Below are positions 18,668 to 31,700 of a DNA stretch of 64,000 nt, in pieces (position 1 is the first letter of the stretch; each line of letters starts with the position of its first letter). Source of the stretch: Calonectria ilicicola (Eukaryota; Ascomycota; Sordariomycetes; Hypocreales; Nectriaceae); NCBI GenBank assembly GCA_020809705.1, contig CP085826.1:3348001-3412000 (forward strand), given 5' to 3'. A program made the position numbers and the translations under genes. The notes beneath the pieces are model-generated. The model saw nothing but the letters and a program-made list of their open reading frames with translations, searched no databases and was not told the DNA's origin.

Positions 18668-20902
18668 CTACCAAGGGCGATTTCTTAGGTTGTGACTGGG
18701 AGTGATGTGGTTGCTGGTACCAGAGCTTGCATCCTCGTGAGCTACACTCTGCTGGGATCTAGGCACTTCGGGAATATCTCGCTGCTGTTGTCCCTCCTGT
18801 GTTACATTGGCGACAGTCGGCGGGAGCCCAAGAGACCGGGAGATGATTGAGTGCGTTGGAGAAGCTTGTGGCTCTCCGACTGGGTTGAAGAAATTTGGCT
18901 GCCTGTTTGTCATCTCTGCGCTTGCTCGGGGATAAAAGGTTGGCGCCGAAGGGGACATTGCAGTTGAAGGCTGGGTAAGCCGTCGAGAAGTCTCAGGCGT
19001 GCTACTGGTTGGCATTCCCACCACGGGGCTCGGTGCCCACGATCGCCGTTGAGTTGAAGCAGAAGGGCGAGTGGTCGAAAAGCGGTTGGGTGCAGGCACC
19101 TGCGGGTACGTGGCCGTGGGTGGGCTTGCATCTGTCCTAGATGACGCATGCCTCTCAAATGAAGTAGGTCGATTGGGTATGCTGGTCTCTTGAGGGTCCG
19201 AATTGCTGTGGCGTGGTCGTGTACGACGCTGCTGCTCGCCCGCATCATCCGGCGGGGATCGCCTTCCACCGGTGGAATTCTGTCGGGATGACGGGGTTGA
19301 GTCCGGTTCTGTCGTTGTTGTCATGGCTCTGATGAGGATTTCATCTGCATGCATCGCCAACCTTCAACACTTGTTAGCTGATCCAATTGATTTCCAAGCA
19401 ACCGCAAGGGCATCCGGAACGCACCCTGGGGGGACTTGGATGCCTCTCATCCTCATCATACTCATGAATGCCCTGGCAGGTTGGTTGTGTTGTTGTTGTT
19501 TGGGCTCCGAGTGAAGCTTGTCTCGACAATATGGGCAACTGTCCGAATCCTCAAACCACTTCTTGATGCAATGGTCTCCAAAGACGTGCTTGCATTTTGG
19601 TAGCCGAAGAGGGGCCTCATTAATACCTTCAGGAGTCTCGACTCCATAATCGTTATAACAAATAACGCACGCTAACAAATCATTAACACCCTGTTATAAC
19701 AGATTGCGGCGAGGTAAACCAGGGACACAACTTACTTCTTTCTGCTTCTGGGAGATCCTCGATATTGACACTTTGTAAAGATCTAATCGCTGTCTTGGAA
19801 GCTACCAACTTGGTGGAAACGCCGCGAGCTATCTGCATATGTCTTAACATGGCATCGCCGGCAGCTTGTTGGTCTGCAGGAGGTTCCGATCGCCCTGAAC
19901 CGCCAACGATATGCTCGACAAAAAGATGTCTATTTACATCCTCATCGTCTGCAATTGTTGGCTCGAAATCGAGGAATCTCGAGGACATCGATCGTCGTGC
20001 TCGGTGGTGCGAGCGTCGGGAACTCGATGAGGACTGTGATGCTCCTTTGCAAACTGTTAGCGGCGGGGAAACAGGTCGAAAGAAAAACGTCTGTATATTT
20101 CGGCCAAGGTGCTTTGAAGTAGCATTTCAAAGGCCAGGATTTGGTGTAATGGGGCAAAAGAAGAAGAGAAAAAGAGAGAGAAAAAGGCATGCAAAAGTAA
20201 AGGTAGGCCACACTTACTTGGGGGAGACTGGGCTTCTCGCAAGGCTCTAGCTGAGGGAGAATTAGAGGAGAAGTGGGTTCGCCGAGGCGGACTGGAGTTG
20301 AAAGTGGGAGCTGCGGGGGGGTGAGGCATAGCAAAGTGAAGATTGGGATTGCTGTGCTGAGCAAAGTTATTTGACGGCGGTAGGTCAGACGGTGGAAATG
20401 GCGGCCGAGACAGTGAATTAGGTTCTGGGTTGGTGCCAGCAGGTGGCATACCTAAACCAACAGGCGATTGAAAACTCAGTGGTCGGCCCCCAGGTAGCTG
20501 GTTGAGAAATACTCCGTCATTCGACGCCCCCATATGGCCTCCTGGCACGCCCTGGAGAGATCCCGGTGTGCGGTGCGACGAAACATGGTAGTGCCGTGGT
20601 GGAATCGGTCCAGGGAAGCCTTCAGAGGGCGGGTTGGTGTGAAAGCCGGGGACTGGTGGGGGAAGACCGCCGGTCGGAGCAATGTGGAATGGCTCCGAGC
20701 TGGGCGCATGGGCGGGCTGTAGCGGGTGGTGAGGAAACGAATGAGGCATGCTCGAAGCATGAGAGTGCCACGGATACACGGGCGAGGACTGCGAGTGGTG
20801 GTGGTGAGGTACCCAATGACCTGAAGCGGCGTGGACGGGATCGTAGTGAGTGACAGATCTTGGGTGGTGTTGGTTATGTAGAACGTAGTCCATGGGATCC
20901 AT
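18668..20902 (-). CDS. RING-finger protein (probable E3 ubiquitin ligase)
   Basis: Four exons, 20902-20218, 20044-19736, 19671-19425 and 19361-18668, give 644 residues. The introns (173, 64 and 63 nt) have donors GTAAGT, GTAAGT and GTGCGT, and the last has a GCTAAC branch. All phases join in frame. The N-terminal 230 residues are His/Pro/Ser-rich and low complexity, followed by an acidic stretch. The RING lies at about 333-380: CVIC, then CKHVFGDHC and CPYC. The ligand spacing fits a RING except that Gly363 occupies the position that usually carries His or Cys (ligand five); His365 is nearby. The C-terminal 230 residues are Ser/Pro/Thr-rich and disordered. RING proteins of this form usually recruit E2 ubiquitin conjugases; the substrate is unknown. 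The 20905 codon just upstream is GTG, so 20902 is taken as the start. Likely specific to filamentous fungi outside the RING. Confidence 0.85.
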
Positions 20903-23900
20903 CACGGGCAGACAGCTCGAGGGCTGGGATGTCGTTCAGCGAATGAGCCAAAAACGGTCGGGGCCAAGGACAGGCCCAATGCACGATGCCGTATCGAGTC
21001 TCGTACACGGAAGGGGGGATCGCAAGAGTGAGTTTGGCGAGGGGGGAGAGGAGGAGGAGGAGAGAGACAAGCAGAGCAAGCTAGCTGTGGGTGATGGAGA
21101 CAGATGGGGGAGAAATTGGTATTTAAAGCAAATGGTGGACTAGGACTATCGGGGCAAAACGCTGCGATTATAGAGTGGTGATCGGGACACACGGAACGGC
21201 TGCGGTCATGGGAGCAAAAGAACCTGGAGGCAAAAGACGAAGCAAGTTGGGCTGAAAGGCGACAATAAAGAGGCGGAGACAGCGGAGGGGCTCTTGTTCG
21301 TTATCGGTGACTGGCGATAGCGCCGATGACGATGTTGGTTGGGGCCCCAATTAGCGGCGACCGTGGGGTGAAGCAGAGTCCGTGACCGTGGCCGTGACGG
21401 GGATAAACGAGGATGATGTGAAGCTGGAGGAGGAGGAAAGCGAGGGAGAGGAGAAGCTGGGCGGGGAAAGATAGCGAGGATCAAGAAAAAGTAGAGTAGG
21501 GAAAAACTAAGGTCCAGAAAAAAAAGAATGAATGCCACGTCTTGTATGACTAGGCTGGAACTGGACCTGGTGATGATGCTTGCTCGGTTGCAGGGACAGT
21601 CTCGGGCGGCATCCAGCAGCTTCCCAGTCCTCTTTGTCTGTTCGTGGGCGAGGGCTGGGCCAACTAGACCTAGTAATTGGCGTGGCCGGCGGGCTGGTCT
21701 AGACGTGGACGTATGGATGGAGGGATGTGTATGAATGTGGATGTGGATGTTGGGCGTGGGCGTGAGCGTCAACCGTGTGAAAGTCCCCTCCCCGGCAGCA
21801 GCGTCACGGCGTGCGCATGTATGAGTGTGCGTGTGCGAGGTGTGTGTACGGGAGTGAGAGCCAGGCCGGGCGGGACGAGGGGGAACAGGGATGGCGATGG
21901 GGATGATGATGGACGACGGACGGCAAGAGAAGGCACGGTCGGTGTGTGTATTGTAAAAAGGTGTTTTAACATGAATAAAAGGTGCACTATGCTGCACTTT
22001 GCTGCGCTGGACACAAGGAGGGGAGCCAGACACAGACAGCCTCTAGACGACGATACGACAATACGGCGAGACGAGCGATGCAGGAGAGAGCAGGGCGAGC
22101 AGAGCAGAGCACGGAGCAGTGAAAGCGAGGAGGGGCAAAGAGGCGAGCGAGCGAGGGTGAATAAGTTATTAGAATGGCTTGACCTGTCTCGCCATGATGA
22201 ACGCCCACGAGGTCCAGCTCCGGCGTCCCAGGGTTCCCAAGTCCAGATTGAGGTCTAGGCCAGTTTCCCTCGGGTGGCCGTGGGTTGACTTTTGGCTTCC
22301 TGGCTCTGTCTCTGCCTCTTTCCCCACCCCCAAGACCAAAGCAAAAGAAACCCGAAAAAAGGCTCTCGCACCCCTCTGTCGCAATATTGCATTTTGTTGC
22401 GCCGTCCGAGGGCAACGGCGGCAGCCCGCATTGGCCAGGCGCGGCCGGGCCGGGCAAAATACCTATTTGGATGCGGACTGGGTCTGGGTAAGGCAAAGCA
22501 AAAAAGCGAGGCAAAGATAGAGAAAGGAAAAAAAAAAAAGACGGCAAACGGCATAGGCAGACAGAAACAGGCAGGTAGGCAGATCAAGCAGCCGGCAATG
22601 CAGTGGACGATCGCGGCAACTGGGGACATAAAAAGGCCGGCGTCAATAGTCCGGACATGGGAAGGATACCCTCCTTAGTCAAGAGAGACGGTGAGTAAGA
22701 GGCTATTAGTCGACCTATTTAGGAGCTTGGTTTGCTACAGACGGGGCAAGCACCGCGACTGGCTTTGGAGACACAAGGTGCAACACGAGGGAGAATCCAT
22801 GACAAGAGGCGGGCATGAGCTAAGCGAATCAGCGGCGAATCGAGGCCTAGTAACAGAGTGAGGGAAAAAAAAGGAAAACTAAAAATTAATGGCACAAAAA
22901 ACAAAATGAAAAATGAACACCCGCGGAGAAAACTACGCACACCAGGCGCCAAAAAGGAACCAGAGACATGCGAGGGCGGCGGGGTGAGGTGCTCACATGA
23001 TGGTCATGGCTGCTGGGCGGCCGTCATCATGGTCATGGCTGCTCAATATTTCCACCTCTCTGAGCCACTGAGTGGGAACTGTTACATCTGTGGATGTGTG
23101 GATGGCATGCTTACACTGGGACCGAGTGCACGCACAAGAAGCGCTGCAGGCTGGCTGGCGAATAATTCCACCCCGAGCTGGTTATCGAGTCAAAAAGCCT
23201 AGTCGGTGCGATTTCCCGACATTTAACTACCTGGCCGCAAAAAATAAAAAGCCCTTATCAGGGCAGGCGGTCCATTTACGGACTGGCGAGTGATGGAATT
23301 TTCCATCATGATGTCGCCGGCCGCTGCTCATGTGCACACCCGCACGCACCACGCATCCATCTGACGGCGGCGGCGGCGGCGGCGGCATGCTGGCTTAATA
23401 GGCTATTACGCAGCGCACTGCATCCCTGCATACTCAGGCACGTCGCCTTTCATTGCCTAACACGTACAGTGCCAGACAGATGTTCCAACTAATCAGACAA
23501 ACCATTGCCTGTTGTCTCTTTCTCTTCCTTTTGGAACCAACTGGCTGACGGCTCGCCCGGCGCTGGTTGGCTGTGGGCCGTGTTTCCCCTCCGTGCTCTG
23601 GTGGGCGCCTCTGGGGGGCTAGGCTTTTCTTGACGCATGACCATGCCTCTCTCTCTGGGTCTCTGGGGCCCATGACTTGTCTCTCACGGCCTGCTCCCTC
23701 CAGCCATCCCATCCATGATCTCACTGAGCATTCGCTTGTTCAACCATTCACCCACTCGCCTAGATGTCACCGCTGCCAGTGCACTTGGCTAATGAGTGAG
23801 CCGGAATGCCTGGTGCAAACCCTCGTGGGGATCGCCTCACCTGAATTCCGCTATTCCTCATCCATTTCACCAGTCCCCCGTCTCCGTCGCAGAAGTTTTT

Positions 23901-26046
23901 TTAACCTGTCAACCTTACACCCCCCCGTCTTACGCCAGATGCATCAAAAAGCAACACAATCCATGATTCTCTCACCAACCCCTCCTCTGACTCCTTCTCC
24001 TCCTCTCTGGCTGGGTTTCCCAGCGGACAAGGTTGCCCGCTGCCCGGCTTACCCTGCACTTGATACGGCGGCGTTGCACGACACCCATTGCATTGCGCCG
24101 ACCGTCTCGCCCCAAACCGACACATCAAATTGCTGGATCCGTTCTGGGCACTGCATCCTGGGTGTTTGATCCCTGCACCGTCACCATTCGGTGCCACCGT
24201 GAGAAAAAAAAAAAAAAAGACTCTAGGTTATCGCCCTCGCCCTCGCCAGTGGTCTCTCTTTGCACTTTCAAGCCCCTCCGTGACATGCCGCCACCCAGCC
24301 CCGTTTTTTCCCCCTAGGCCACTACAGGCCTTTCTTTCCCTTGTATCCTGGGCAGCGTCGCAAACAACAACGAAAAAGAAACGAGGGAGTGGGATCGACA
24401 TTGCGCCGTACAGCACGCACCTGGATCATCTAGGAAATAGAATATTACGATGACAACCACGCAAGACAGTGTACGAATGGCAGAACGGACAATAAACCAA
24501 AACAAAACAAAACAAGTAGCAAATAAAACACCTGAGGGATCAAGAAGCACGGTGTACCAACCCGGCATAGTCTAATTTGGGGCGGCTGCAGGTGATGTGA
24601 TTGTCAGCAAACAACCTATCATCAAGGCCAGCAGCCTTCATGTCTTCGGTTCATGAGCTACTATAGAAGCCATCCCAAGCCATTGCAACATTGACTAGTC
24701 AAATGCATGGGGTGTGCAGTGGCGGATCTTAATAGGATGGGCCGACGCGCAGCCAAAAAAGAAGAAAAAAAAAGAAACAAAGCAGCACAAGAGCAGCAGA
24801 ACCGCCGCCTCCACAGCTCCATTTCTTGCAAGACCTGTTTGATATCATGCATGTAAGTTGCATATGGCATAATGCACCCTTACCTGACCATCACACTCAA
24901 CCAAGACAAAGAGGAGAGGGCGCCTCTCATATCCCCGGTCGCTCGCTCACACTGTCTCAGAGCCATCCGCAAGCCCCTCACCCAACCACTCATCCAGCTG
25001 CTGTGCCTTCTGACCTGTCTCTTCCCCATGACGCCCCAAGACCTTGGCCGGGCACCCAGGTACCTTGTCGTGTGTCCCGCATCCATTCGTACCAGCAATG
25101 TCATATCATCTGCCACTTCACACGCCCTCTGGCTTACAGCACCTGTGTCACCCTGATCCGCTTGCCGTTGCTTTCCTACTAGACGCTTCGCTGCATCTCC
25201 ACGGCTGGCCCCATCGGATTGGTCCGTTGGGGGCATCGCACACCTACAAATTGGTCCAGAGCTGCGGCTCTCACCAACCAGCACTTACAATTGTAGCAAC
25301 CCTCCCGTTAGCCACCAATTTCGGCCGTCTCCCTATTGATCCTTCCCCGCCCCCGCCTCTCAAATCCTGGGCGGCGATCATGGAGAATTCTCCCACATTG
25401 GACAGCGCCTTTGGTTAATTTGGTCTTTAGTCACTCAAACCTCCTTCGGATTGGCCGTTTGTAGAGTTTTTTTTTTTTTTTTGCTGTGTCAACATGCGGC
25501 ACATGCCAATCTAGTCATGGCTCATCTGTAGATACCGCCGCGTACTCGATATAAATACAACCTGAGCTTCCGGCCCCCCCACTCCCGACGCATGCGGCCA
25601 GGCAAAAGATAGCTGCGCCGCTCATGCCATGGCTGTTTGCTTGCTCGCTTCCAGTACACGTCGTCTTTGGCTTGACGCTCCGGCAAGTCTTGGTTATCGC
25701 CCTCCTTGCACATTCGTTCCCCGCATCTCAACGTCATGCCTGCACCTATCCCATGCACTCAGCCCAACACATAGTATTACTGGTCAAATTTCCGTCCTAG
25801 ATGCGTTCGCGGATTCTCCCATGCCCATTGCTGCCGCCACCTTTCCTCGGCCAAGGTAAGTTTGCCTCGGTTTGTGGTCTGGTATTGGTCATCTTCCGGC
25901 AAACTGCAGCCAAGGTCAAGGTCATGCTGTACTGCAAGAGCTAACGCCGAAGAGACGCAATCCGGAGTGTTTCGGTCGGTCAGTCAGCATGCAGAGTTCT
26001 GCGTCTGGCATCGAGGGTTCCGAATCGTCAAGACCCGAGTCTAGTT
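20903..26046. other. 5.1-kb gene-free stretch upstream of RING gene and downstream of APC2
   Basis: Open frames here (for example 21206-22033 minus) are Pro/His/Ser-rich low-complexity translations of CT- and GT-rich DNA and look non-coding. The part near 20903-22600 is purine-rich on the plus strand and probably carries the RING gene's promoter and 5' UTR. The rest holds poly-A/T tracts (22530, 24205, 25470), a CGG run, and no recognisable gene or tRNA. Confidence 0.55.
23365..23386. repeat. (CGG)n microsatellite
   Basis: Seven perfect CGG units plus one base in an intergenic region. Confidence 0.95.
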
Positions 26047-28722
26047 TTATTTCTTGGGCAAGCGATACTTGCCACCCACTAGTTTCAACTCATTGTCCGC
26101 CACTTTTTCCCCCAGGAATTCTTGGAGTTCCTCGTTGGTCCAGGGGCACCCATCTGCCATGAGCATTTTCATCATCATTGCGATTTGCGCCAGGGGCATA
26201 GATGGCGCTGAGTTTGTCAACATGCCGACGATAAACTGCCAGTGAACTGTTCGCCTTTCCTTCTCTTTTGCGTCTATATTCTTGGTCTTGCGAGGTGACG
26301 GTTGGTCCTCTGCACCCTGAGCGCTAGTTGGATCCGACTGGTCTGCCGTTTTATCATCATCCAGTCGTTCAACCACAACGTAGGTTTGATCTCCAATGTC
26401 ACGAAGAACGCGCTTGCCCACCCAGAACCTCAAAGCCAACTCCAGAAGATCCTCGTCGATCATCAATTTCTCCCAGATCTGATTAAATGTCCGTTGCTGA
26501 GGTCCCTGGTCTTCTGATCCTTCGGCTTGGAATTCGTAAATGACAGCAGCCTCGTAGGCCTTGCATTCTAGCTCAATTGATCGATCCTCCAAGTCTAATT
26601 TGACCGTAGCCAAACCCAGGTTGTCTAACCAAGTGAGTTTCCGTGATGCCTTGAGCTCCTCAAAGCCTTGCTCATACTGCTTCTGAATTGCTGCCACAGG
26701 CGGTGGTACTTGGAAAGGGTCCTTGGGTAGATTAGGCCAGAAGAGTCGTGACAAGATCTTGGAGTGATATGTAACATTCCCAGCCTCGGTATTCGAGGTG
26801 CGACTAATATTTTTACAAAGGACAGCATCCACGCGTTTGGAGTCCTGTATATCTTTCATCATGACATCGCAATTTTGAAGGGCGTTTTCGCCGAATCGTT
26901 TCTTTAGCAGGCTCAGCACCTTGATTTCCTGCAGAAACGATGTTTGATTAGAGAGGAGACGTTCAGCAATGATGAGCTGAAATTCTTTAATGAATATGTC
27001 TTGCGAACCCAGTGCGTTGATGAGAGTTCCAATGACATCTTCGTTTTTGGGTCTTTTGTAGTTGACACCTGCATCTACTGGATCAGGAACCCACGTCATG
27101 TCGTTCCAGTCGAGATCTTCATCGTCCATCTGGCGTCTTTGCTGCTGAGAAGAGTTATTCAGCAAGACAGCCAACTCTACCAATTTCGACTTTCCTTCTT
27201 CAGGAGTGGTAGTACTTGGATTCGACAGAAGTCCTGTGACGACAATGCGAATGGCATCATCTCGTTGGCAGAGATATAGTTGGAGGGCATGCACAACACG
27301 ATCAAGCAAGACTTTTGAGTGATCCAGCGCGTGGAAAGTACGAATCATTGAGATGTATGTTTGCAAGATGTCAAGCGTAGAACGACCTGGGTGCAGTAAC
27401 CGTTTCTGCAAGGCGAGTGAAAACGTATCAGTTAACTGAAGACGTCGTTGTGGAGTAGTGACAGCCAGACGAAGATCTTCGAGCCCGCCTTTGCTTTCAG
27501 GCCAATTGAGGGCAATGTCGAATAGCTCTTGTATTCGCAAAGTTGCCAACCTGCCAATGGCAATGTCTTTCCAGCATTCAACATCACTCCATGCAATTTG
27601 GGTTCCTAACCGGTTGAAGACCTCGACAGATAGACGACTGTAATGATTTTCAACCCACTCAGAGAGATGAGATAGACATCCAGATGATACAGTTGCAGAT
27701 GTGGCGTTCACGGGCTCTGCCTTTTGCCAAACACCTGAGTAGGAGTTGTGAATGAACTCAACCATTGTTGCATTCATGATCTCTGCAAACTGAACCTGGA
27801 AGTTTTCGCCTGTCAAGCCCACGTTTCGCAACGATTCGAGCAGACCCAAGAGCTCACCCCGAGCAGACGAGACACGTTCGGTATCACCTGAGTCCAGGGG
27901 AGCCAGCTCTCCATCGTATCGTCTTCCAGAGCCAAGAATAATACGGACTAGCTGATGGATCACACTACGAAGAGCATCGATTAAGCCCTTGGTCATGGAG
28001 TTTCCAATAATAGCGTGCAAGTCACGGAGAAACTTGGCCGTGGCGGCAAGTTCCGTGGCCTCATCTCCAATACCCCGAGCAATGAGCCGCAGTCCGTACA
28101 GATACTGACGATGTGCAGCCTCTAGCGTGGAAATGCTTGCGAGCAGTACCTGAGGCTGGGCTCCTTGGGTGGAACACACCGCTAGTAAGGGCATGACATG
28201 ATGGACAAAATGCTGACGGACCTGCTGGGTATGCCATAATAGGATATCCTCAGTTTGGGTCGCTTGAGGCAGTGCTCGGTTGGGGTTGAGAACCAGGGCA
28301 AGCGAGTTGACAAAATCTGCGTCAAGATCCGGCTCCTGTGACTCTGGAGCAAGGGTGCCGAAGGAATCTTCAACCGTAACTGAAGAAGGCAGCTGGATTC
28401 TGGAAGTGACGGCATGCCAGGCACGATCCCACCTCACCTGGTCGCTGACCTGATGGAGAGCGGCAGTGGGATGGGGTGGAGGGGGAGCAGCAGCACCAAG
28501 AATAGTACCTGCAGCAGGCTGGTAGGCAACGGCCGACGGGCCGGCAGACGAGGGCGGCGAGGAAGATGGCGATGACGCATGGGGAATGGGACCACCAAAG
28601 GCAGCGCCAGGCTGGGTGAAGGGCGCGACTGGCGTGGAGCGCGGAGTCGGCTGGGAGAGGTCGGTCTGGAAGACAGATCGAAGGACCCGCTGCTTGCGAG
28701 CCCGGTAACTCAGGGCCGTCAT
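26047..28722 (-). CDS. apc2: Anaphase-promoting complex subunit 2 (cullin-domain scaffold)
   Basis: A single uninterrupted frame from the ATG at 28722 gives 891 residues. The frame remains open upstream to 29121, but that extension is hydrophobic and basic and unlike protein, so MTALSYRARKQRVLRSVF is taken as the N-terminus. The first 60 residues are Pro/Ser-rich. The cullin homology region spans roughly residues 555-760 (KRPKNEDVIGTLINALGSQD, IFIKEFQLIIAERLL, EIKVLSLLKKRFGE, then the SKILSRLFWPNLP segment and a TWLDNLGLATVKLDLEDRSI stretch). A winged-helix-type C-terminal domain (about 820-891, ending VGGKYRLPKK) matches the APC2 C-terminus. APC2 binds the APC11 RING subunit and forms the catalytic core of the nuclear APC/C ubiquitin ligase that drives mitotic exit. 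It lacks the usual cullin neddylation motif, as APC2 does. The length is typical of fungal APC2. Confidence 0.92.
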   Translation of the reverse strand: MTALSYRARKQRVLRSVFQTDLSQPTPRSTPVAPFTQPGAAFGGPIPHASSPSSSPPSSAGPSAVAYQPAAGTILGAAAPPPPHPTAALHQVSDQVRWDRAWHAVTSRIQLPSSVTVEDSFGTLAPESQEPDLDADFVNSLALVLNPNRALPQATQTEDILLWHTQQVRQHFVHHVMPLLAVCSTQGAQPQVLLASISTLEAAHRQYLYGLRLIARGIGDEATELAATAKFLRDLHAIIGNSMTKGLIDALRSVIHQLVRIILGSGRRYDGELAPLDSGDTERVSSARGELLGLLESLRNVGLTGENFQVQFAEIMNATMVEFIHNSYSGVWQKAEPVNATSATVSSGCLSHLSEWVENHYSRLSVEVFNRLGTQIAWSDVECWKDIAIGRLATLRIQELFDIALNWPESKGGLEDLRLAVTTPQRRLQLTDTFSLALQKRLLHPGRSTLDILQTYISMIRTFHALDHSKVLLDRVVHALQLYLCQRDDAIRIVVTGLLSNPSTTTPEEGKSKLVELAVLLNNSSQQQRRQMDDEDLDWNDMTWVPDPVDAGVNYKRPKNEDVIGTLINALGSQDIFIKEFQLIIAERLLSNQTSFLQEIKVLSLLKKRFGENALQNCDVMMKDIQDSKRVDAVLCKNISRTSNTEAGNVTYHSKILSRLFWPNLPKDPFQVPPPVAAIQKQYEQGFEELKASRKLTWLDNLGLATVKLDLEDRSIELECKAYEAAVIYEFQAEGSEDQGPQQRTFNQIWEKLMIDEDLLELALRFWVGKRVLRDIGDQTYVVVERLDDDKTADQSDPTSAQGAEDQPSPRKTKNIDAKEKERRTVHWQFIVGMLTNSAPSMPLAQIAMMMKMLMADGCPWTNEELQEFLGEKVADNELKLVGGKYRLPKK

Positions 28723-31700
28723 GATGAAGGCTGCAAAGAGAGTTGCATGACTCGAATTGGGCGGCCCGTCGGATAATTCTCTTTTCTCCTCGGTCTCTGC
28801 GCTTTTGGTTGTTGTTTGGTTTGTTGGCGGATGTACGGGCGGGAGATGCTTGCTTGCGTGCGGAAGCCGTGTGTTATGCCCCACGTCGCGAAGGCACAGC
28901 CCAGGCCGGGGGGTATCAGACGCAGAGGCAGGTACCAAAGGGCCCGTCCGGGTCGCTAAATTGCTCGCTCTCATCCAGCCGCCAGGGGGACGAAGCGAAG
29001 CGATCTGCGCCAAGCTTGCGCGCTTAGTGCGCCAAATTCCGTCTCTCGAATCGAAGACCCCAATATGGACAGCAATACTACCAAACGGAAAAAAAAAAAA
29101 ATCAACCAGGAAAAAATCCAATCCCGACGGAGCACCCCTCCCCCCGTCCCAAGTCCCAGCAGCCTGTCACTGAGCGACAGGATCAGGACCCCAACGCACG
29201 CGCCGCCCCGAACTGCATCGACGGCATTGGATGCACCATCCATGAAAGCTGACCAACGCACCGGATCTTTAGGGGGAGGGTGCAGCAGGATGAGGATGAA
29301 TGCTGGTGACAGTTACACGGGGAAGCAAGTGCACCTACCTACCGTTACAGAAGCTGTGTGTACGCGTACTCCCCCTACGTCGCCTCATTATCCCTTATGC
29401 ATGTTTCCGTCCAGCATGCGGCGTGTGCCGTTGGACGCAGCCGGGCGCCCAGGAAGCAAGTACGTACGTTCTCGAATCAAACAGCCCTCATCCTCGCTCC
29501 TCACTTTCATGCCCTAGAAGAGTCTCAACTGGGCGCCACAGCGGTGTCGTGCGCGGGCGCACGTGCTGGCGTGTGTGAGAAATACGTCCCGGCTTCCGTA
29601 CTAGCGCCAATTGGAGACAATGGCGTCGGGACCGAAAATGCTCTGTAAGAAATGTGTAAGGCTGCCAGTGCTACGCCATTTCAACGTCCAAAACGGCCAG
29701 GCTGTCCTGGCCGGTTTCGTAAATGGTCTCCACGGGCCAGCTTACGGGTAGTAATTGTCAAATTTCGCACCCGAGCCAGGGTGAGAAAAGCGATGCGATG
29801 TGCTGACTCCGGGCCCGGTTCGGACGAAAGTGAGATGAATAAGCCCGAAGGCCGTGGAGCTGGTCGGGCAACTGCGATTGCGAAATGTACGCACGAGGGA
29901 AGAGGGACGAGGGGCCCAGGGGGTAGGCGAGACGGCTAGGGGCCAAGAAAGGCATAGAGGGAAATGACCCAGTGGGCTCGTATCTTATTTGGAAAGCTCG
30001 TAAGGTTGAATGTGATGGATAATAGAGGCCGGAAAGCTATAATCAGACTGATAGGCACAGGTTATGCCCGTCTAGGAACAGTTTCCTCTCGAAAATGTTA
30101 CCTAGCGGGCAAAATAGAGTGGGACGTAAGACGATATACCACGTCGGACAGACTAGGGAACCACTGACAACGTTGACAGCATTGACAGCAATACTAGTGA
30201 TTACGGATCTCCACCAATCTGCTGAGATCGACTGTGTAGGGCTTCAAGGTCAATCATCACCATCCGGCTGGGACTCGGCCGGTGGAGATCCTACACCCCG
30301 GCTCCGGAAGCATCCATTGTTACGGTCCCGGCCGGTTTTTATCTCGTGGGGGCCTTTGCACCGGGGGGGCCGGCAGCCCGAAATGATGTAACCCAAAATT
30401 CCAAATCAACACCCAAGGCCACCCTCCATAATCGCATGGGGACTTCCGGCCCCCCCTGCTGCTCTGCGGGCAAAGACAAGGGTGCGGGCAATTACAGACA
30501 ACATGCACAGTCAGGAAACTGGAGACCTGGGAGCACGGGACACTGCAAAAAAAAAAAAAAAACACCACGGCACAACAAACACCCTGATCACCCCAAGCTT
30601 GCCGGGTTGTGGCTCGAATTCTCCGTCCGTCACTCTACGAGCTCTCTAGTCCTATCCCTGCCCCTTCCCCTCCCCATCCCCGTCCCTGCTCCCCATTAAA
30701 CTGCCTTCATACTTACCCCCAGTGACATCTCTATTCGCATTCCCGCGTCATCCCCTCCGGTAGCCCAGTGGCCCAGTGCGGGCTCCCCAATTTGCTGACG
30801 ATTACGTACCTATGCGTGTAACTGATCTATGTAGGACTAGTGGTAAAAGGACCTAGCCCACAGTAAGGCGAGGAGGCCACTGAATTGGCCAGCCCCCAAT
30901 GACACCTTGCAGCCTATTCAACCACCAGTCAGTCATGACACCCATGGGGGTTGCTGAAGAGAGTAATTTATCTGGCATCCCATGCGAAAAGGTCACACCT
31001 TGAGAAAGTATCCGGTTCGTTATGCCACCTGCAGGCAAGCTTCCCCTGGCCACGCCCCTGGGCCTAGCCACCCACTTACCGGTTTTATCGGCCATCTGTC
31101 CACCACTCATGATGGCCTTTGAGCTCGCTGCAAACTTCAATCGATTAATCAGACGTCAATTCCACTCTGTTGGTCTGACAGCAATCTCGACGTTTGCTCA
31201 CCATCGCCCTCCACTTGTTTCCACACTATCCCTGTCTACCACGTAGTCCTCCCATGCCAGCAAGCATCACGAGCGTTCGATTGCCCGCTGACCCTCTCTC
31301 TCTCTCTCTCGCGAGAACCTTCTCACAACTGCCTCACTTTCGTATCGGCCACTCCCACATACCCGGCCGAGATGCACACACGTGCCATAGCCATCCTGCT
31401 TTCTTCCCCTCACACAGCATTTGCCGACCCAGTCTGACCCTCAGTTCCCACAACTCCGCTCGACTCGTCGTCACCTTACATTCAAGCTCGCACGGATAAG
31501 ATTACGGAGTACATATGGCACCCCCCCTTTGGCTCTTTCCTCTGTGGCCCTTACCAGGGAGTCCCCTCCCAGACTCTCCCTCAAATCAAGCACCTGCAAA
31601 CGGTCTTGTTGACAAGAGACCAATCCAATGCCCTTGCTAGTCAGTAAGCCAAAACGGCAAGTGACAGAAACGTAGCATCTGGGTCACGAATTTCCTAATC

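Noticed and set aside
15623..20902. Secondary-metabolite cluster around the P450
   Set aside because: Neighbours are a structural giant protein and a RING protein; no synthase, transporter or cluster regulator is adjacent.
21206..22033. 275-codon minus-strand open frame
   Set aside because: His/Thr/Pro/Ser-rich translation of CA/GT and CT-rich DNA, no domain, lies in the 5' region of the RING gene; looks like a chance open frame.
28723..29121. N-terminal extension of the APC2 frame by 133 residues
   Set aside because: The extension is Phe-rich then Pro/Thr-rich and unlike the family; the ATG at 28722 gives the expected length.
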